Position numbers and translations under genes: made by a program. The notes under the pieces were generated by a model. The model saw nothing but the letters and a program-made list of their open reading frames with translations, searched no databases and was not told the origin of the DNA. Below, piece by piece: positions 9,310 to 18,869 of a stretch of 64,000 nucleotides of DNA. How positions within the stretch are numbered: the first letter of the stretch is position 1; every line of letters starts with the position of its first letter. Source of the DNA: Anaerolineae bacterium (GTDB lineage Bacteria; Chloroflexota; Anaerolineae; Aggregatilineales; Aggregatilineaceae). The stretch spans positions 1-64,000 of the forward strand of contig JAHDLB010000026.1 of NCBI GenBank assembly GCA_018432315.1, read 5' to 3'.

Positions 9310-10338
9310 ATGACGACAGACGACATCACGCCCGGCACGTGGGACGACTTCGTAACGCGCCACCCGCGCGCCCACCTGCTGCAAACGCACGCCTGGGGTC
9401 AGCTCAAGGCCGCCTTCGGCTGGAAGCCGCTGCCGGTCGCCATCCGCGACGGCGAGGGGCGCATCACCGCCGGCGTCCAGTTACTGCTGCGGCGCCTGCC
9501 GCTGCGGCTGGGCTGGCTCGCTTACGCGCCCTACGGCCCGCTGGTCGACTGGAGCGATCCCGCCCAGGTGACGCGGCTCCAGGCGGCCATCGACCGCGCG
9601 GCGCGGGGAGCGGGCGCGGCCTTCCTGAAGATCGAGCCGGGCTTCGGGCTGGATGGCGTGGACTTCGCCCGGTTCGGCTACCGCCCCAGCCCACAGACGG
9701 TCCAGCCGCCGCGCACCATCGTGCTCGACATCACCGGGAGCGAGGACGACGTCCTGGCCCGCATGAACCAGGGCACGCGCCGCAACATCCGCAAGAGCGC
9801 CAAACACGAGGTCGCCATCCGCCACGGGACGCGCGCCGACGTGGACCGCTTCAACGCGCTGCTGGCCGAAACCGGCAGCCGCGCCGAGTTCGGCGTCCAC
9901 GCGCCCGAATATTACGAGCGGGCGTACGATCTCTTCGCCCCCCAGGGCCGCGCCGCGCTGATCCTGGGGAGCTATGGCGGGCAGGACCTGGCGGGCGTGA
10001 TGGTCTTCGCGCTGGGCGCGCAAGCGTGGTATTTCTACGGCGCGTCGTCGGACCGCGAGCGGCAGCGCATGGCGTCCTACGGCGTGCAGTGGGCGGGCAT
10101 CCAGTGGGCGCGGGCACAGGGCGCGGGGACCTACGACATGTACGGCGTGCCGGATGCCGACCCGGAGACGCTCGAAGCGCACTTCACCGAGCAGAGCGAC
10201 GGGCTGTGGGGCGTGTATCGCTTCAAGCGCGGCTGGGGCGGCGACGTGGTCCGCAGCGCGGGCGCGTGGGACCGCGCGTACAACCGGCTGGTGTATGCCG
10301 CGTACCGGCTGGCAGCCAGCAGATTGGAGCGCGAGTGA
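9310..10338 (+). CDS. FemAB-type aminoacyltransferase (peptidoglycan bridge family), copy 1
   Basis: A 342-residue cytosolic GNAT-fold enzyme of the FemX/FemA/FemB family, which adds amino acids from aminoacyl-tRNA to lipid II peptide stems. Family features are the N-terminal LLQTHAWGQLKAAFGW, the RMNQGTRRNIRKSAKHEV substrate-binding segment, WYFYGASSDRERQRMASYGVQWAGI, and the closing GLWGVYRFKRGWGGDVV. Both tandem GNAT domains are present; the coiled-coil arm of FemA is not. GAGGAAAA precedes the ATG. It overlaps the next gene by 3 nt (TGATG), so the two are translated together. The amino acid added cannot be read from sequence. Confidence 0.88.
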   Translation: MTTDDITPGTWDDFVTRHPRAHLLQTHAWGQLKAAFGWKPLPVAIRDGEGRITAGVQLLLRRLPLRLGWLAYAPYGPLVDWSDPAQVTRLQAAIDRAARGAGAAFLKIEPGFGLDGVDFARFGYRPSPQTVQPPRTIVLDITGSEDDVLARMNQGTRRNIRKSAKHEVAIRHGTRADVDRFNALLAETGSRAEFGVHAPEYYERAYDLFAPQGRAALILGSYGGQDLAGVMVFALGAQAWYFYGASSDRERQRMASYGVQWAGIQWARAQGAGTYDMYGVPDADPETLEAHFTEQSDGLWGVYRFKRGWGGDVVRSAGAWDRAYNRLVYAAYRLAASRLERE

Positions 10339-11447
10339 TGCCTCCGTTCCCGCTCAGCGCGGGCGCCATCACCGAGCGCGCCGCCTGGAACGAGGCGCTG
10401 CGCGCGCTGCCGGGCGCGCACATCCTGCAAACGTGGGAATGGGGCGCGTTCAAGCAGCGCGAAACCGGCTGGACGCCCGACCGGCTGGCGTGGCGCGATG
10501 GCGGCGGCGCGGTCGTGGCGGCGGCGTCCGTCCTGACGCGGCGCGCCGGGCCGCTGCGCGTGATGTACGTCCCCAAAGGCCCCGCGCTGGATCAGACCAA
10601 CCTGGACGCCCTCCGCGCCGTGTTGGACGCGCTCGAGGACATGGCCCGGCGGCGGCGCGCCGTCTGGCTGAAGATCGATCCGGACATCGTGGCGGGCACC
10701 GGGATTCCCGGCGGCGGCGATCCCGACCGGCCCCCGCAGGACGATCCCGCCGGGGGAGCCGTGCTGGACCTGCTGCGGGCGCGGGGATGGCGGTTCAGCG
10801 CGTCGCAGGTGCAGTTCCGCAACACGATCACGCTCGACCTGACGCAGCCCGAAGAGGCGATCCTGGCGGGCATGAGCCAGGGCACCCGCCGCAAGGTCCG
10901 GATGGGGCCGAAGAAGGGCGTGACGGTGCGCGTCGTGGCGAACGAAGACGACCTGCGCACGCTCTACGCGCTGTACACGGTCACCGGCGAGCGCCAGGGG
11001 TTCCTGGTGCGGCCCGCCGCCTACTACCGCGAGGCGTGGACGCGCTTCATCGAGGCCGGGCTGGCGACGGCCTTCCTCGCCGAGTGGGAAGGCCAGCCGC
11101 TGGCCGGGCTGGTGCTGTTCCATTTCGGCCCCAAAGCCTGGTACTTCTATGGCATGAGCAGCAACGACGAGCGCCAGCGGATGCCCACCTACCTGCTGCA
11201 ATGGGAGGCGATGCGCTGGGCCAAGGCGCACGGCTATCCAGCCTACGATTTCTGGGGCGCGCCGGACACCTTCACCGAGGGCGACCCGATGTGGGGCGTC
11301 TACCGCTTCAAGGACGGGTTCGGCGGGACGGTGGTCCGGCACATCGGCGCGTGGGACTACGTCCCCTCGCCCGCGCTGTACTGGGCCTACGAGCGGCTGA
11401 TGCCGCGCATCCTGGGCGCGATGCGGCGGCTGGCCCGGCGCGGCTAG
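10338..11447 (+). CDS. FemAB-type aminoacyltransferase, copy 2
   Basis: A 369-residue paralogue of the preceding gene with the same order of motifs: ILQTWEWGAFKQRETGW, GMSQGTRRKVRMGPKKGV, WYFYGMSSNDERQRMPTYLLQWEAM, and MWGVYRFKDGFGGTVV. It is clearly diverged, with an insert rich in Gly/Pro/Asp around residues 118-135. The start ATG overlaps the stop of copy 1 (TGATG), with GGAG 8 nt upstream inside copy 1. Two consecutive Fem enzymes usually add successive residues to an interpeptide bridge, so this pair may build a two-residue or branched bridge. That is inference from known Fem pairs. Confidence 0.88.
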   Translation: MPPFPLSAGAITERAAWNEALRALPGAHILQTWEWGAFKQRETGWTPDRLAWRDGGGAVVAAASVLTRRAGPLRVMYVPKGPALDQTNLDALRAVLDALEDMARRRRAVWLKIDPDIVAGTGIPGGGDPDRPPQDDPAGGAVLDLLRARGWRFSASQVQFRNTITLDLTQPEEAILAGMSQGTRRKVRMGPKKGVTVRVVANEDDLRTLYALYTVTGERQGFLVRPAAYYREAWTRFIEAGLATAFLAEWEGQPLAGLVLFHFGPKAWYFYGMSSNDERQRMPTYLLQWEAMRWAKAHGYPAYDFWGAPDTFTEGDPMWGVYRFKDGFGGTVVRHIGAWDYVPSPALYWAYERLMPRILGAMRRLARRG

Positions 11448-11513
11448 CGCGCGACTTTCCCCGCCGCGCTGCGTACAGATAATCAGAACCAACCACGTGA
11501 GGAGGGATACGAG

Positions 11514-11672
11514 ATGGGTTGTATGCGCGCGATTGTCTGCCTGATTCTGCCGCCGCTGGCCGTGCTCGATCGCGGCTGCGGGACCGTGATCATCGTCACC
11601 GCGCTCACGATCCTGGGCTACGTGCCCGGCGTGATCGCCGCGCTGGTGCTCAACTACATGGCCGAGAACTGA
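11514..11672 (+). CDS. Small membrane protein of the Pmp3/YqaE (UPF0057) family
   Basis: A 52-residue proteolipid-like peptide with two membrane helices. The first half contains CLILPPLAVLDRGCG and the second TALTILGYVPGVIAALVLNY, which match the Pmp3/YqaE pattern (LPPL...GCG...LTxLGYxPGxxxAL). Family members affect membrane potential and salt or cold tolerance in yeast and plants; the bacterial role is poorly known. GGAGG lies 7 nt before the ATG, and a terminator follows 20 nt after the stop, which supports it as a real gene. It may be read with the Fem pair or alone. Confidence 0.85.
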   Translation: MGCMRAIVCLILPPLAVLDRGCGTVIIVTALTILGYVPGVIAALVLNYMAEN

Positions 11673-11692
11673 CGCCCGATCACCCGGCAGCA

Positions 11693-11722
11693 CAACGGCC
11701 TCTCCGCGCGGAGAGGCCGTTG
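11693..11722. terminator. Bidirectional terminator hairpin
   Basis: A perfect 13-bp stem, CAACGGCCTCTCC / GGAGAGGCCGTTG, with a GCGC loop, lies between the convergent Pmp3 and alpha-2-macroglobulin genes. T-richness after the stem is modest (tcttgatt). Confidence 0.8.
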
Positions 11723-11743
11723 TCTTGATTCACGCGATCGCCG

Positions 11744-14700
11744 TTAGTCGGTGGCTGCCTCGGCGGGTTCCTCTGCCGGTTCCTCCGCCGGGATCATCGC
11801 GCCGGATTCCGTCCCGCCGGTGATGGTGAACAGCATCCCGTCGCTGCGCCCGTAGACCTCCGGGAAGTAGAACTCCTGGCCGGTGGTCGGGATCACGTTG
11901 TACTCGCCCGCCAGGCCGGGATAGATCACGTAGTTGAACTGGTACGTGCCGCGCGGCAGGTACGTCGCGTAGAGCACGACTTTCTCGTCGCGCATCTCGA
12001 TGTTCGAGAACCACCACCAGCCCCAACCCTGGCTCAGCGGGCGCTCGCGGTTGAGCCGCGGCTGCGTGCCGACCTGGCTGGTCGTCGTCAGGTTCGGGTT
12101 GACGGCCTCGGCGCCCGCCGGGATCGGGTCTTCGATCACGACGTAGTGCAGGTTGCTGGGCGCGATGATGGTCAGCGACACCTGCACCGGCTGGCCGACT
12201 TCGGCGCTGGTGATCGGCGCCCCGTCGGGATCGTCCAGCAGCGAGTACTGGCGGCTGAGGATGATCCCCCGGTTGAGCGCCTCGACCTCCGGCACCGGCA
12301 GGAAGGCGCGCAGGTGGGCGGTGTAGTACATGTTGCCGTCGCCCGCGCTGCGGCTGAAGACGAGCCGGTTGGCCTCGCCGGCCAGCAGCTCGCCCACCTC
12401 GACGATCAGCGTCTCGGTGGCCTTCACGTTGTCGGGCGTGGCGGTGTTGTCGTCCAGCGCCTGCCGCTCGCCGTTGAGGCTGACGTCGAACGTGTAGTCG
12501 GGATACAGCTCGTTGGTGACGACCATCCACTCGGTCAGCGCCATGACCGCCCAGGCCGTTTCCTGGGTGGTTTCCCAGGCGTCCGCCTGACGCGCCACCA
12601 TCAGCCAGCGCACGATGTTGGGGATCATCTCGTTCTGCGGATCGATCTGGATCATCGCCATCAGGCCCAGCGCGTTGGTGCGCGTGTTGGTGTTCCAGTT
12701 CCACCAGTCCTGGTACGTCTCTTCCCAGTGGGCGCCCGACGCGCTGACGACCAGCGCGTTGTTCATATCGTTGAGCAGCTCCTCGGCGCGCGAGTCGTCC
12801 GGGGCCAGCATGTGGAACGTCATGGCGAGATAGGCTTTGGCGTAGACGCTCATGCTCTCGCGCTCGTCGAACAGCCGCACCGCCCGCTGGAAGTCGCCGC
12901 GCTCGGCCCGCGCCAGCGCGTAGAGCAGGAACGCCTGGCGGTTGATCTGCCACGGGCTGTCCTGGGCGCGGATGGTGGCGAGCGAGTTCTGGACGAACAT
13001 AGTCGCCTTGTCGAGCACGTTCTGCTCGATGGTGAAACCGGCCCGCTGCGCTTCGACCAGCCCGATCAGCGCGTAGGCCGTGACGATCGGGTTGGACTCG
13101 TCCTGCGGGAACCAGCCCCACCCGCCATCGATCTTCTGCTGGGCGTAGAGCCGCTGCAGGGCGTAGCCCACCTGATCCTGGAGGTGAGCCTCCAGCATCG
13201 GGTCCTCGACGCCCAGATCGCGCAGCGCGCGCACCGTGATCGCGTTGGGCAGGAAGCGGCTGATGATCTGCTCGATGCAGTAGTGCGGGAAGTTGCGCAG
13301 CCACGTCAGGCCGTCCACGGTGGCCGCGGCCAGCGACCGGTCGACGCGGACCGTCAGCTCGCCCTGCGTCACGTCGAAGCGGCGCGGCAGCACGATCGCC
13401 TCGGTGCGGCTGCCCGCCTCCGGCCCGTAGAGCGTCCCGGCGGTGCCGACCGTCTCCGGCACTTCGTATTTGTAGACCGGCAGGGTGCGCTCGTCGCCCA
13501 GGCCCAGCGGCGGCTTGCTGGCGTCGGTGTACTGCCCGTCGCCCGCGTTGGCGAAGAACGTCACGTCCACGAACGGCACGTCGAGCACGTCCACCGTCCA
13601 GTTGACGCGGGCGCGGCCCTTAGCCGGGATGTTGACCATCTGGCTGAGCTCGGCGCCCTCGGCCAGCGTGAAGCCGGTCCCTTGCAGCGCGACCTCGGTC
13701 AGCAGGTCCTCGCTGGTGTTGTTGTTGACGACCGCGCCCAGCGTGGCCTTGTCGCCCGCCACGAAGAAGCGCGGCGTCGCGGGCCGGATCAGCACCGGCT
13801 TGGTGCTCAGCAGGTCGAACGTCGTCTGCCCGACCAGCATCGGCCCCTCGGCGCCGGTGGTGACGGCACGTGCGTCCAGCCGCCAGGTGGTCAGGTTGTC
13901 CGGCAGCGTGACGTCGACCGTCGCCTGCCCGTTCTCGTCGGTGACCAGCGACGGCGCCCACAGCGGCGTATCGACGAATTCCTGGCGCACCTCGAAGATG
14001 CCGCCCTCGCCATAACCACCGCCGCCGCCCTTGATCGTGTCGATGATCACCTGCGTGGCCTGGTCGACGCTGATCGTCAGCGGGTTGGACGTGCGCACGC
14101 TGATCCCGCGCTGCGAGTAGAAGAACGGCATCAACGCCGGGCTGTTGGGATCGGCGATGGTCAGCACGGCCAGGTCGGTCACGCCGACGCCGATCTCGGC
14201 GTTGGGCACCGGGGTGCCCTGCCAGTCGGTGGCGGTCAGCGTGTATTCGACCGTGTCGCCCGGCCCAGCGAACTCGCCCGCGTCCACGTCCACGCTCGAA
14301 GCCACGTCGAGATTCAGCACGAGCTGGCTGGTGTCCACGTTCAACTGGGCGACGCCCATCCGGAAGGCGGCGTTCGGGTTGTTCTCGTCCACACCCTTCG
14401 ACAACAGCACGCTCACGAAGATGTTGGGCGCGTGCCCCGGCTCGATCGGCAGCCGGTAGACGGTGCTGTTGGTGTCCAGGCGGATGACTTCCTGCGACAG
14501 TATATCGCCGCGCTCGACCGTGATCATGGCGTAGGCGGTGCCCTGCCACGGGCTGGGGATCAGGATTTCGGCGGTGTCGCCCACGCTGTAATCGGTCTTG
14601 TCGGTGATCAGTTGGATGCGGTTCGAGTTCTCCTGCCGCCAGTTCACGAAGTCCTCGCCGCTGACCCACATGAACGCGCTCGACATGACCGTGTTACCGC

Positions 14701-17700
14701 GCTCGTCGGTGGTGGCGGCATACGCTTTGTAGACGCCTCCCGCCGGCGGCGTGAACGCGATCTGCGCGACGCCGTCCTCGCCGGTGGTCACCGTGCCGCT
14801 GGCCCCCGGCACCAGTTCCTCTTTCACGTCCCAGGTCCAGGTCGTGCGGCCAAAGTCGTCCTCTTCCTGCACGCTGAACCAGCGGCGCTCGACGACCCGG
14901 TATTCGACCTCCTGCCCGGCGATAGGCTGGCTGTCCCAGTCCACGGCCAGCACGTTGACCCGGTTCTCGTCACCGGCGCGGCCCACGTATTCCTCCGGCT
15001 GCAGGCCCACGTACACCAGCCCCTGGTGCACGACCACCTGGGCCCGGCCCGCGACCAACTGGTCGCTTTCGTCGGTGACCGTCGCCTCGATGGTGTAGGT
15101 CTGGCTGCGGACCTTCTCGCCCAGGTCGGCCTCCAGCTCGATCAGGAAGCGGCCCTGGTCGTCGGTCCGGGCTTCGCCCTCGTCCACAACCTCGCCATAC
15201 GGCCCGTAGTATTCGGGCGCGTAAAAGTCATAGTTCTGGTCCACGAACGACCAGTAGCCGGGCTCGTCGCCGGTGTAGTTGAAGAAGTAGTCGCGGGCGA
15301 GCACGCTGTAGCGCACCGTCGCGTTGGACACCGCGCCGCCGAAGAAGTAGCGCGACTCGACCAGCACTTCGATCGTGTCGCCCTGGGCGACCTCGTCCAC
15401 CGCCGGCGTGACGTCGACCTGGAACTCCGGCGCGCGGTATTCGGCCACGCTGAAGGCCAGGCTGAACGAGTCGCGGTTGTTGCTGGCGATCTCGGCCACG
15501 ATGCGGTAGAAGCCGAGCGGCGCTTCGGGGTCGAGCGTCAGCTCGCCGTTGAACGATCCCTGCGGCGTGACGGGCAGCACTTCGTCGTAGATCACCTCGC
15601 CCCGGTCGTCGTAGATCTTGACCGGCACCTCGCCCACCGCCGGGACGGTGTAGGCCACGTCGTCACGGTCGCGGATGATGCCCTTGAAGTACACGGGCTG
15701 GTCGGGCCGGTAGATCGGGCGGTCGGTGTAGAGGTATACGGACAGGTTCTCCGGCTGGTAGTCGGCGGGGACCTCGAACTGCCACGGGTCCATGCCATCC
15801 GACCACTGGCTGACCGAGAAGCCGAAGTAAGGCCCGCTGTCGACCGTGGCGTAGATCGTGGTGTACAGGTCCGGCAGCGCGGGGATCGCGGCGGCGGCCA
15901 GCCCGTCGGCGTCCGTTTCGACGCGGGCCACCGGGTTGAAGTCCTGGTTGTAGAAGATCACCGGCACCCCGCTCACCGGCGCGCCGCTGTCCATATCGGT
16001 CACCCAGGCCAGCGCGGTGTGCTGGCTGAACTTGAGCGCGATGTTGGCCGACTGCACGATCATCACGTGCTGGCGCGGCTCTTCGTCGTAAGCGGTCGTC
16101 TCCGGCGACTCGATCCGCAGGTAGTAGATGCCCGGGTCGAGCGCTTCGGGCTGGTCCCCGGCGCCGCGCTGCGGCGCGTTGGGATCGGCGGGCTGAGTGC
16201 CCAGCGGCTCGAAGAAGTAGACCTCGCTGGAGCCTTCCGCCGCCCAGCCGGTGATGCCGTCGTCCAGGCGGATGTTCCACCACAGGTACCCGCCCTCGCA
16301 GAACGGGCCGTCGATGATCTGGAACGTGGCGCCGGGGTCGGCCTGGGTGATGACCTGCGCGCCCAGGTTCGGCTCCAGCCGGACGTTCAGCGGGCGCGGG
16401 TCCTCGAACGTCACGACCGCCACGTCCCCGATCCCGACGCGCGACTCCGGCGCGCCCAGGCATTGGACGTTGGAGATACCGCTCGTCCCGCGCTCGGAGA
16501 TGTAGAGCAGCTCGTAGCGGCGCTGGTCCTGCTGGCTGCTGACGCCGATCGTCCAGCGGCGGAGCAGGTCGCGCGTGGCCGGCGTGTAGGCCTGCCACTT
16601 GTCGTAGCTGTCCGGCCCGGTGAGATCGGCGAGTTGGCTGAGCGACATTCGCCACAGGCCGAGGTCCATCTGCGAGATGTTGCGGTGCGTGACGAAAACG
16701 CGCGTCGTCGGGTTGTAGCTGCTGTAGACGCCCACCCGGCCAGCCGCCTGAATGGTGACCTCGGGCGAATAGGGCGCGGTCGTGTAGGTGACGACCATCC
16801 CCTCGTCGATGGTGTTGCCGTAAACGTCTTCCATGCCGGGCAGGATCGTGATCGTGTATTCGGTGCTCGGCTCGGTGTCGAACGAGAGGGTGTAGCTGTT
16901 GCTGTAGTCGTAGAAATAGGTGTCGAACTCGCGCCACGGCTCGGGCTCGATGATCACCTTGTCTTCGAGCGAGCTGATCCGCATCGGGCTGGCGAAGTAG
17001 ATCGTGAAGCCGCCATACGGCGACGCGTCCGGCCCGCCATCGGCGGGCGAGGTGCGCAGGATGGACGGCGCGGGCACGGTGAAGAACACGCCACCCGCCG
17101 GCTCGCGCAGCGGCGCGCCGGTCGCGCTCAGCGTTTTCTCCGCGTCGATCACCAGCTCGTAGGCCGAGCCAAGCTCGAGCATCTCGTCCGGCGTGAACGT
17201 CATGACGCGGGCGTTGCGGCTCCACGTCATCTCGCCCGTCACGGGCACCGGCTCGCCGGTCGGTTCGGTTTCGCTGGGGAACGCCCCCAGGTAGCTCAGC
17301 GAGAAGCCTTCGGCCACCGCGTCGGGGTCCATCGCCTGGCTGAAGGTGACCCGGATCGTCGTGTCGAGCGGCACGTTGTTCTGTTCGATGCCCGGCGAGA
17401 TCTCCACCACGTCCGGCTGGATGGTGGTGAAGCTCCAGCTATAATCCGTTTGCAGGATGCCGCCGGTCACGTCTTCCAGCCCGGCGAGGACCGTCACCGT
17501 GTACTCGGTGCCGCCCTTCAGCTCATCCGCCGGGGTGAAGAGGTAGATCGACGTGTTGAGCCATTCGCCCGTCCCTTCGACCGGCGGATCGAAGGCCAGC
17601 GGCTGCGGCAGGTCGCCCATATCCTCGACCGTCACCAGCGGCACGACCGGGCGATTGAAGATCACCGTGATCACGCTGTCGGTGTCGACCGCGGTGGTGT

Positions 17701-18160
17701 CCGGCGCGGGCAGCACCTCGGACACGTCCAGGTAGCCGGTCGTTTGCAGGCTCAGCGCGAACGCCTCCTCCATCGCCGCGCCCTGGGCCGAAGCCGCGCC
17801 CGTGTCGATGGTGAACGTGTACTCGGTGGCGCGGGCGTAGGACTCGGACGGCGTGAAGACGAGCGTCCACGCGTCCGGCCACGCCAGGTCGCCGGGCACG
17901 TCCGGCTCCACGCTGAACGCCGCCTCGACCGCCGCCGGGTCCATCGGCTGGTCGAAGTAGAACGTCACCGCGCCGTCCAGGGTCAGTTCCTGCCCAGGCA
18001 GGGGCGCCGTTTCGACCACCTGGGGCGGCAGCGCGTCGCCGTTCTGGGCACCGGGCGCGCCCCAGGCCACCGCCGGCCCGCCGAGGGCGGCAGCGGCCAG
18101 CACGGCAGCCAGCATCACAAAACCCAGTCCGCCTATCCAGCGAAAGGTGTATCGGTTCAT
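11744..18160 (-). CDS. Secreted alpha-2-macroglobulin family protein with thioester and SH3 insert
   Basis: A 2138-residue exported protease-trap protein. Residues 1-35 are a signal peptide. The N-terminal ~470 residues hold about four Ig-like repeats of the Big_5 type (each with a FxxPMDP-like start and YTxTI end). Residues ~570-650 look like a bacterial SH3 domain (LNVRLEPNLGAQVITQADPG, WWNIRLDDGITGWA). Then follow MG domains, the MG2 motif YLYTDRPIYRPDQPVYFKG, the A2M motif TWRLDARAVTTGAEG, and a thioester domain whose CIEQ motif is at residues 1628-1631, followed by alpha-barrel repeats (GGWGWFPQDESNPIVTAYALIGL). The receptor-type domain closes the protein. Bacterial A2Ms inactivate incoming proteases and often pair with PbpC; no pbpC is near here. 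It is longer than typical proteobacterial A2Ms (~1650). GGAGAGAGAAG precedes the ATG. Confidence 0.93.
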   Translation of the reverse strand: MNRYTFRWIGGLGFVMLAAVLAAAALGGPAVAWGAPGAQNGDALPPQVVETAPLPGQELTLDGAVTFYFDQPMDPAAVEAAFSVEPDVPGDLAWPDAWTLVFTPSESYARATEYTFTIDTGAASAQGAAMEEAFALSLQTTGYLDVSEVLPAPDTTAVDTDSVITVIFNRPVVPLVTVEDMGDLPQPLAFDPPVEGTGEWLNTSIYLFTPADELKGGTEYTVTVLAGLEDVTGGILQTDYSWSFTTIQPDVVEISPGIEQNNVPLDTTIRVTFSQAMDPDAVAEGFSLSYLGAFPSETEPTGEPVPVTGEMTWSRNARVMTFTPDEMLELGSAYELVIDAEKTLSATGAPLREPAGGVFFTVPAPSILRTSPADGGPDASPYGGFTIYFASPMRISSLEDKVIIEPEPWREFDTYFYDYSNSYTLSFDTEPSTEYTITILPGMEDVYGNTIDEGMVVTYTTAPYSPEVTIQAAGRVGVYSSYNPTTRVFVTHRNISQMDLGLWRMSLSQLADLTGPDSYDKWQAYTPATRDLLRRWTIGVSSQQDQRRYELLYISERGTSGISNVQCLGAPESRVGIGDVAVVTFEDPRPLNVRLEPNLGAQVITQADPGATFQIIDGPFCEGGYLWWNIRLDDGITGWAAEGSSEVYFFEPLGTQPADPNAPQRGAGDQPEALDPGIYYLRIESPETTAYDEEPRQHVMIVQSANIALKFSQHTALAWVTDMDSGAPVSGVPVIFYNQDFNPVARVETDADGLAAAAIPALPDLYTTIYATVDSGPYFGFSVSQWSDGMDPWQFEVPADYQPENLSVYLYTDRPIYRPDQPVYFKGIIRDRDDVAYTVPAVGEVPVKIYDDRGEVIYDEVLPVTPQGSFNGELTLDPEAPLGFYRIVAEIASNNRDSFSLAFSVAEYRAPEFQVDVTPAVDEVAQGDTIEVLVESRYFFGGAVSNATVRYSVLARDYFFNYTGDEPGYWSFVDQNYDFYAPEYYGPYGEVVDEGEARTDDQGRFLIELEADLGEKVRSQTYTIEATVTDESDQLVAGRAQVVVHQGLVYVGLQPEEYVGRAGDENRVNVLAVDWDSQPIAGQEVEYRVVERRWFSVQEEDDFGRTTWTWDVKEELVPGASGTVTTGEDGVAQIAFTPPAGGVYKAYAATTDERGNTVMSSAFMWVSGEDFVNWRQENSNRIQLITDKTDYSVGDTAEILIPSPWQGTAYAMITVERGDILSQEVIRLDTNSTVYRLPIEPGHAPNIFVSVLLSKGVDENNPNAAFRMGVAQLNVDTSQLVLNLDVASSVDVDAGEFAGPGDTVEYTLTATDWQGTPVPNAEIGVGVTDLAVLTIADPNSPALMPFFYSQRGISVRTSNPLTISVDQATQVIIDTIKGGGGGYGEGGIFEVRQEFVDTPLWAPSLVTDENGQATVDVTLPDNLTTWRLDARAVTTGAEGPMLVGQTTFDLLSTKPVLIRPATPRFFVAGDKATLGAVVNNNTSEDLLTEVALQGTGFTLAEGAELSQMVNIPAKGRARVNWTVDVLDVPFVDVTFFANAGDGQYTDASKPPLGLGDERTLPVYKYEVPETVGTAGTLYGPEAGSRTEAIVLPRRFDVTQGELTVRVDRSLAAATVDGLTWLRNFPHYCIEQIISRFLPNAITVRALRDLGVEDPMLEAHLQDQVGYALQRLYAQQKIDGGWGWFPQDESNPIVTAYALIGLVEAQRAGFTIEQNVLDKATMFVQNSLATIRAQDSPWQINRQAFLLYALARAERGDFQRAVRLFDERESMSVYAKAYLAMTFHMLAPDDSRAEELLNDMNNALVVSASGAHWEETYQDWWNWNTNTRTNALGLMAMIQIDPQNEMIPNIVRWLMVARQADAWETTQETAWAVMALTEWMVVTNELYPDYTFDVSLNGERQALDDNTATPDNVKATETLIVEVGELLAGEANRLVFSRSAGDGNMYYTAHLRAFLPVPEVEALNRGIILSRQYSLLDDPDGAPITSAEVGQPVQVSLTIIAPSNLHYVVIEDPIPAGAEAVNPNLTTTSQVGTQPRLNRERPLSQGWGWWWFSNIEMRDEKVVLYATYLPRGTYQFNYVIYPGLAGEYNVIPTTGQEFYFPEVYGRSDGMLFTITGGTESGAMIPAEEPAEEPAEAATD

Positions 18161-18230
18161 AATCTTCTCTCTCCGCTCAACAAAAATCTGGCAGCCGTTG
18201 GAATCAGGTAGCAGCGGTCATGTGCTGGTC

Positions 18231-18236
18231 ATTATA
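18231..18236 (-). promoter_or_regulatory. -10 box TATAAT for the alpha-2-macroglobulin gene
   Basis: Perfect TATAAT on the minus strand, 70 nt before the ATG at 18160. The -35 is weak. The rest of 18161-18396 shows no gene. Confidence 0.5.
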
Positions 18237-18396
18237 CATGTCCGGTCAGCAGGCCGCTGAACGTCGCCGCGATCAGGGCCGGCGCGCCGCAGGATTCACC
18301 GCCGTGGCTCGAAACGGTGGGGCGGCGGCACAATGCCCTGTGATTCTATTGTAGGCGTTCGTGCAAGGGACACGCGACGGTTGGGCAACGGGCGCC

Positions 18397-18765
18397 CTAC
18401 GCCTGATCGCCGGTCAGCGCGTCGTGCACCAGGGCATCCAGGTCGCGCAGCGTCACCGGCTTGAGCAGGTAGGCCGACACGCCGAGGGTCATCGCCTGCC
18501 GCCGGTAGTAGTCGTTGGCCGAGATCACCAGGATCGGCATGTGCCGGAGCTGGGCGTTCTGGCGAACGAACTCGATCACGCGGGTGCCGGGTACGTCGGG
18601 CATGTTCATATCGAGGATGATCAGGTCGTATCCGCCGCGCGCCAGCATCAGGATCGCGTCGGCGGTGCTCTTGGCGGCGTCCAGCGTGTGACCGCGCCGC
18701 GCCAGCATCATGGAATAGAGGTATTGCAGATCGGAGTCGTCCTCAACGGACAGGATTTTCGCCAT
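18397..18765 (-). CDS. Single-domain response regulator (CheY-like receiver)
   Basis: A 122-residue stand-alone receiver with no output domain. The acidic pair is in SVEDDSD, the phosphoacceptor Asp in LIILDMNMPD, the Thr/Ser switch in ILVISAND, and the conserved Lys in YLLKPV. Such proteins act by binding partners or as phosphate shuttles. No kinase is adjacent; the nearest is at 55823-57427. AAGGACCGT precedes the ATG and TACACT lies ~50 nt upstream. It lies upstream of the A2M gene on the same strand with a 236-nt gap, so the two are probably separate units. Confidence 0.92.
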   Translation of the reverse strand: MAKILSVEDDSDLQYLYSMMLARRGHTLDAAKSTADAILMLARGGYDLIILDMNMPDVPGTRVIEFVRQNAQLRHMPILVISANDYYRRQAMTLGVSAYLLKPVTLRDLDALVHDALTGDQA

Positions 18766-18814
18766 ACGGTCCTTCGTGCCTGTCTTCTCCCCGCTCTATG
18801 CCGCTACATCCTCT

Positions 18815-18820
18815 AGTGTA
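18815..18820 (-). promoter_or_regulatory. -10 box TACACT for the receiver gene
   Basis: TACACT on the minus strand, about 50 nt upstream of the ATG at 18765. Only the -10 is recognisable. Confidence 0.4.
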
Positions 18821-18869
18821 CCGGAGAGCGCCCGCCCTGTCCGGCCCGGCGCGTGAATTCCGCATGAAA

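Noticed and set aside
12146-18211. 2021-residue open frame opposite the alpha-2-macroglobulin gene
   Set aside because: It is rich in Arg, Gly, His and Val with no domain, no signal peptide and no ribosome site, and lies fully opposite a clear multi-domain protein. High GC produces such shadow frames.
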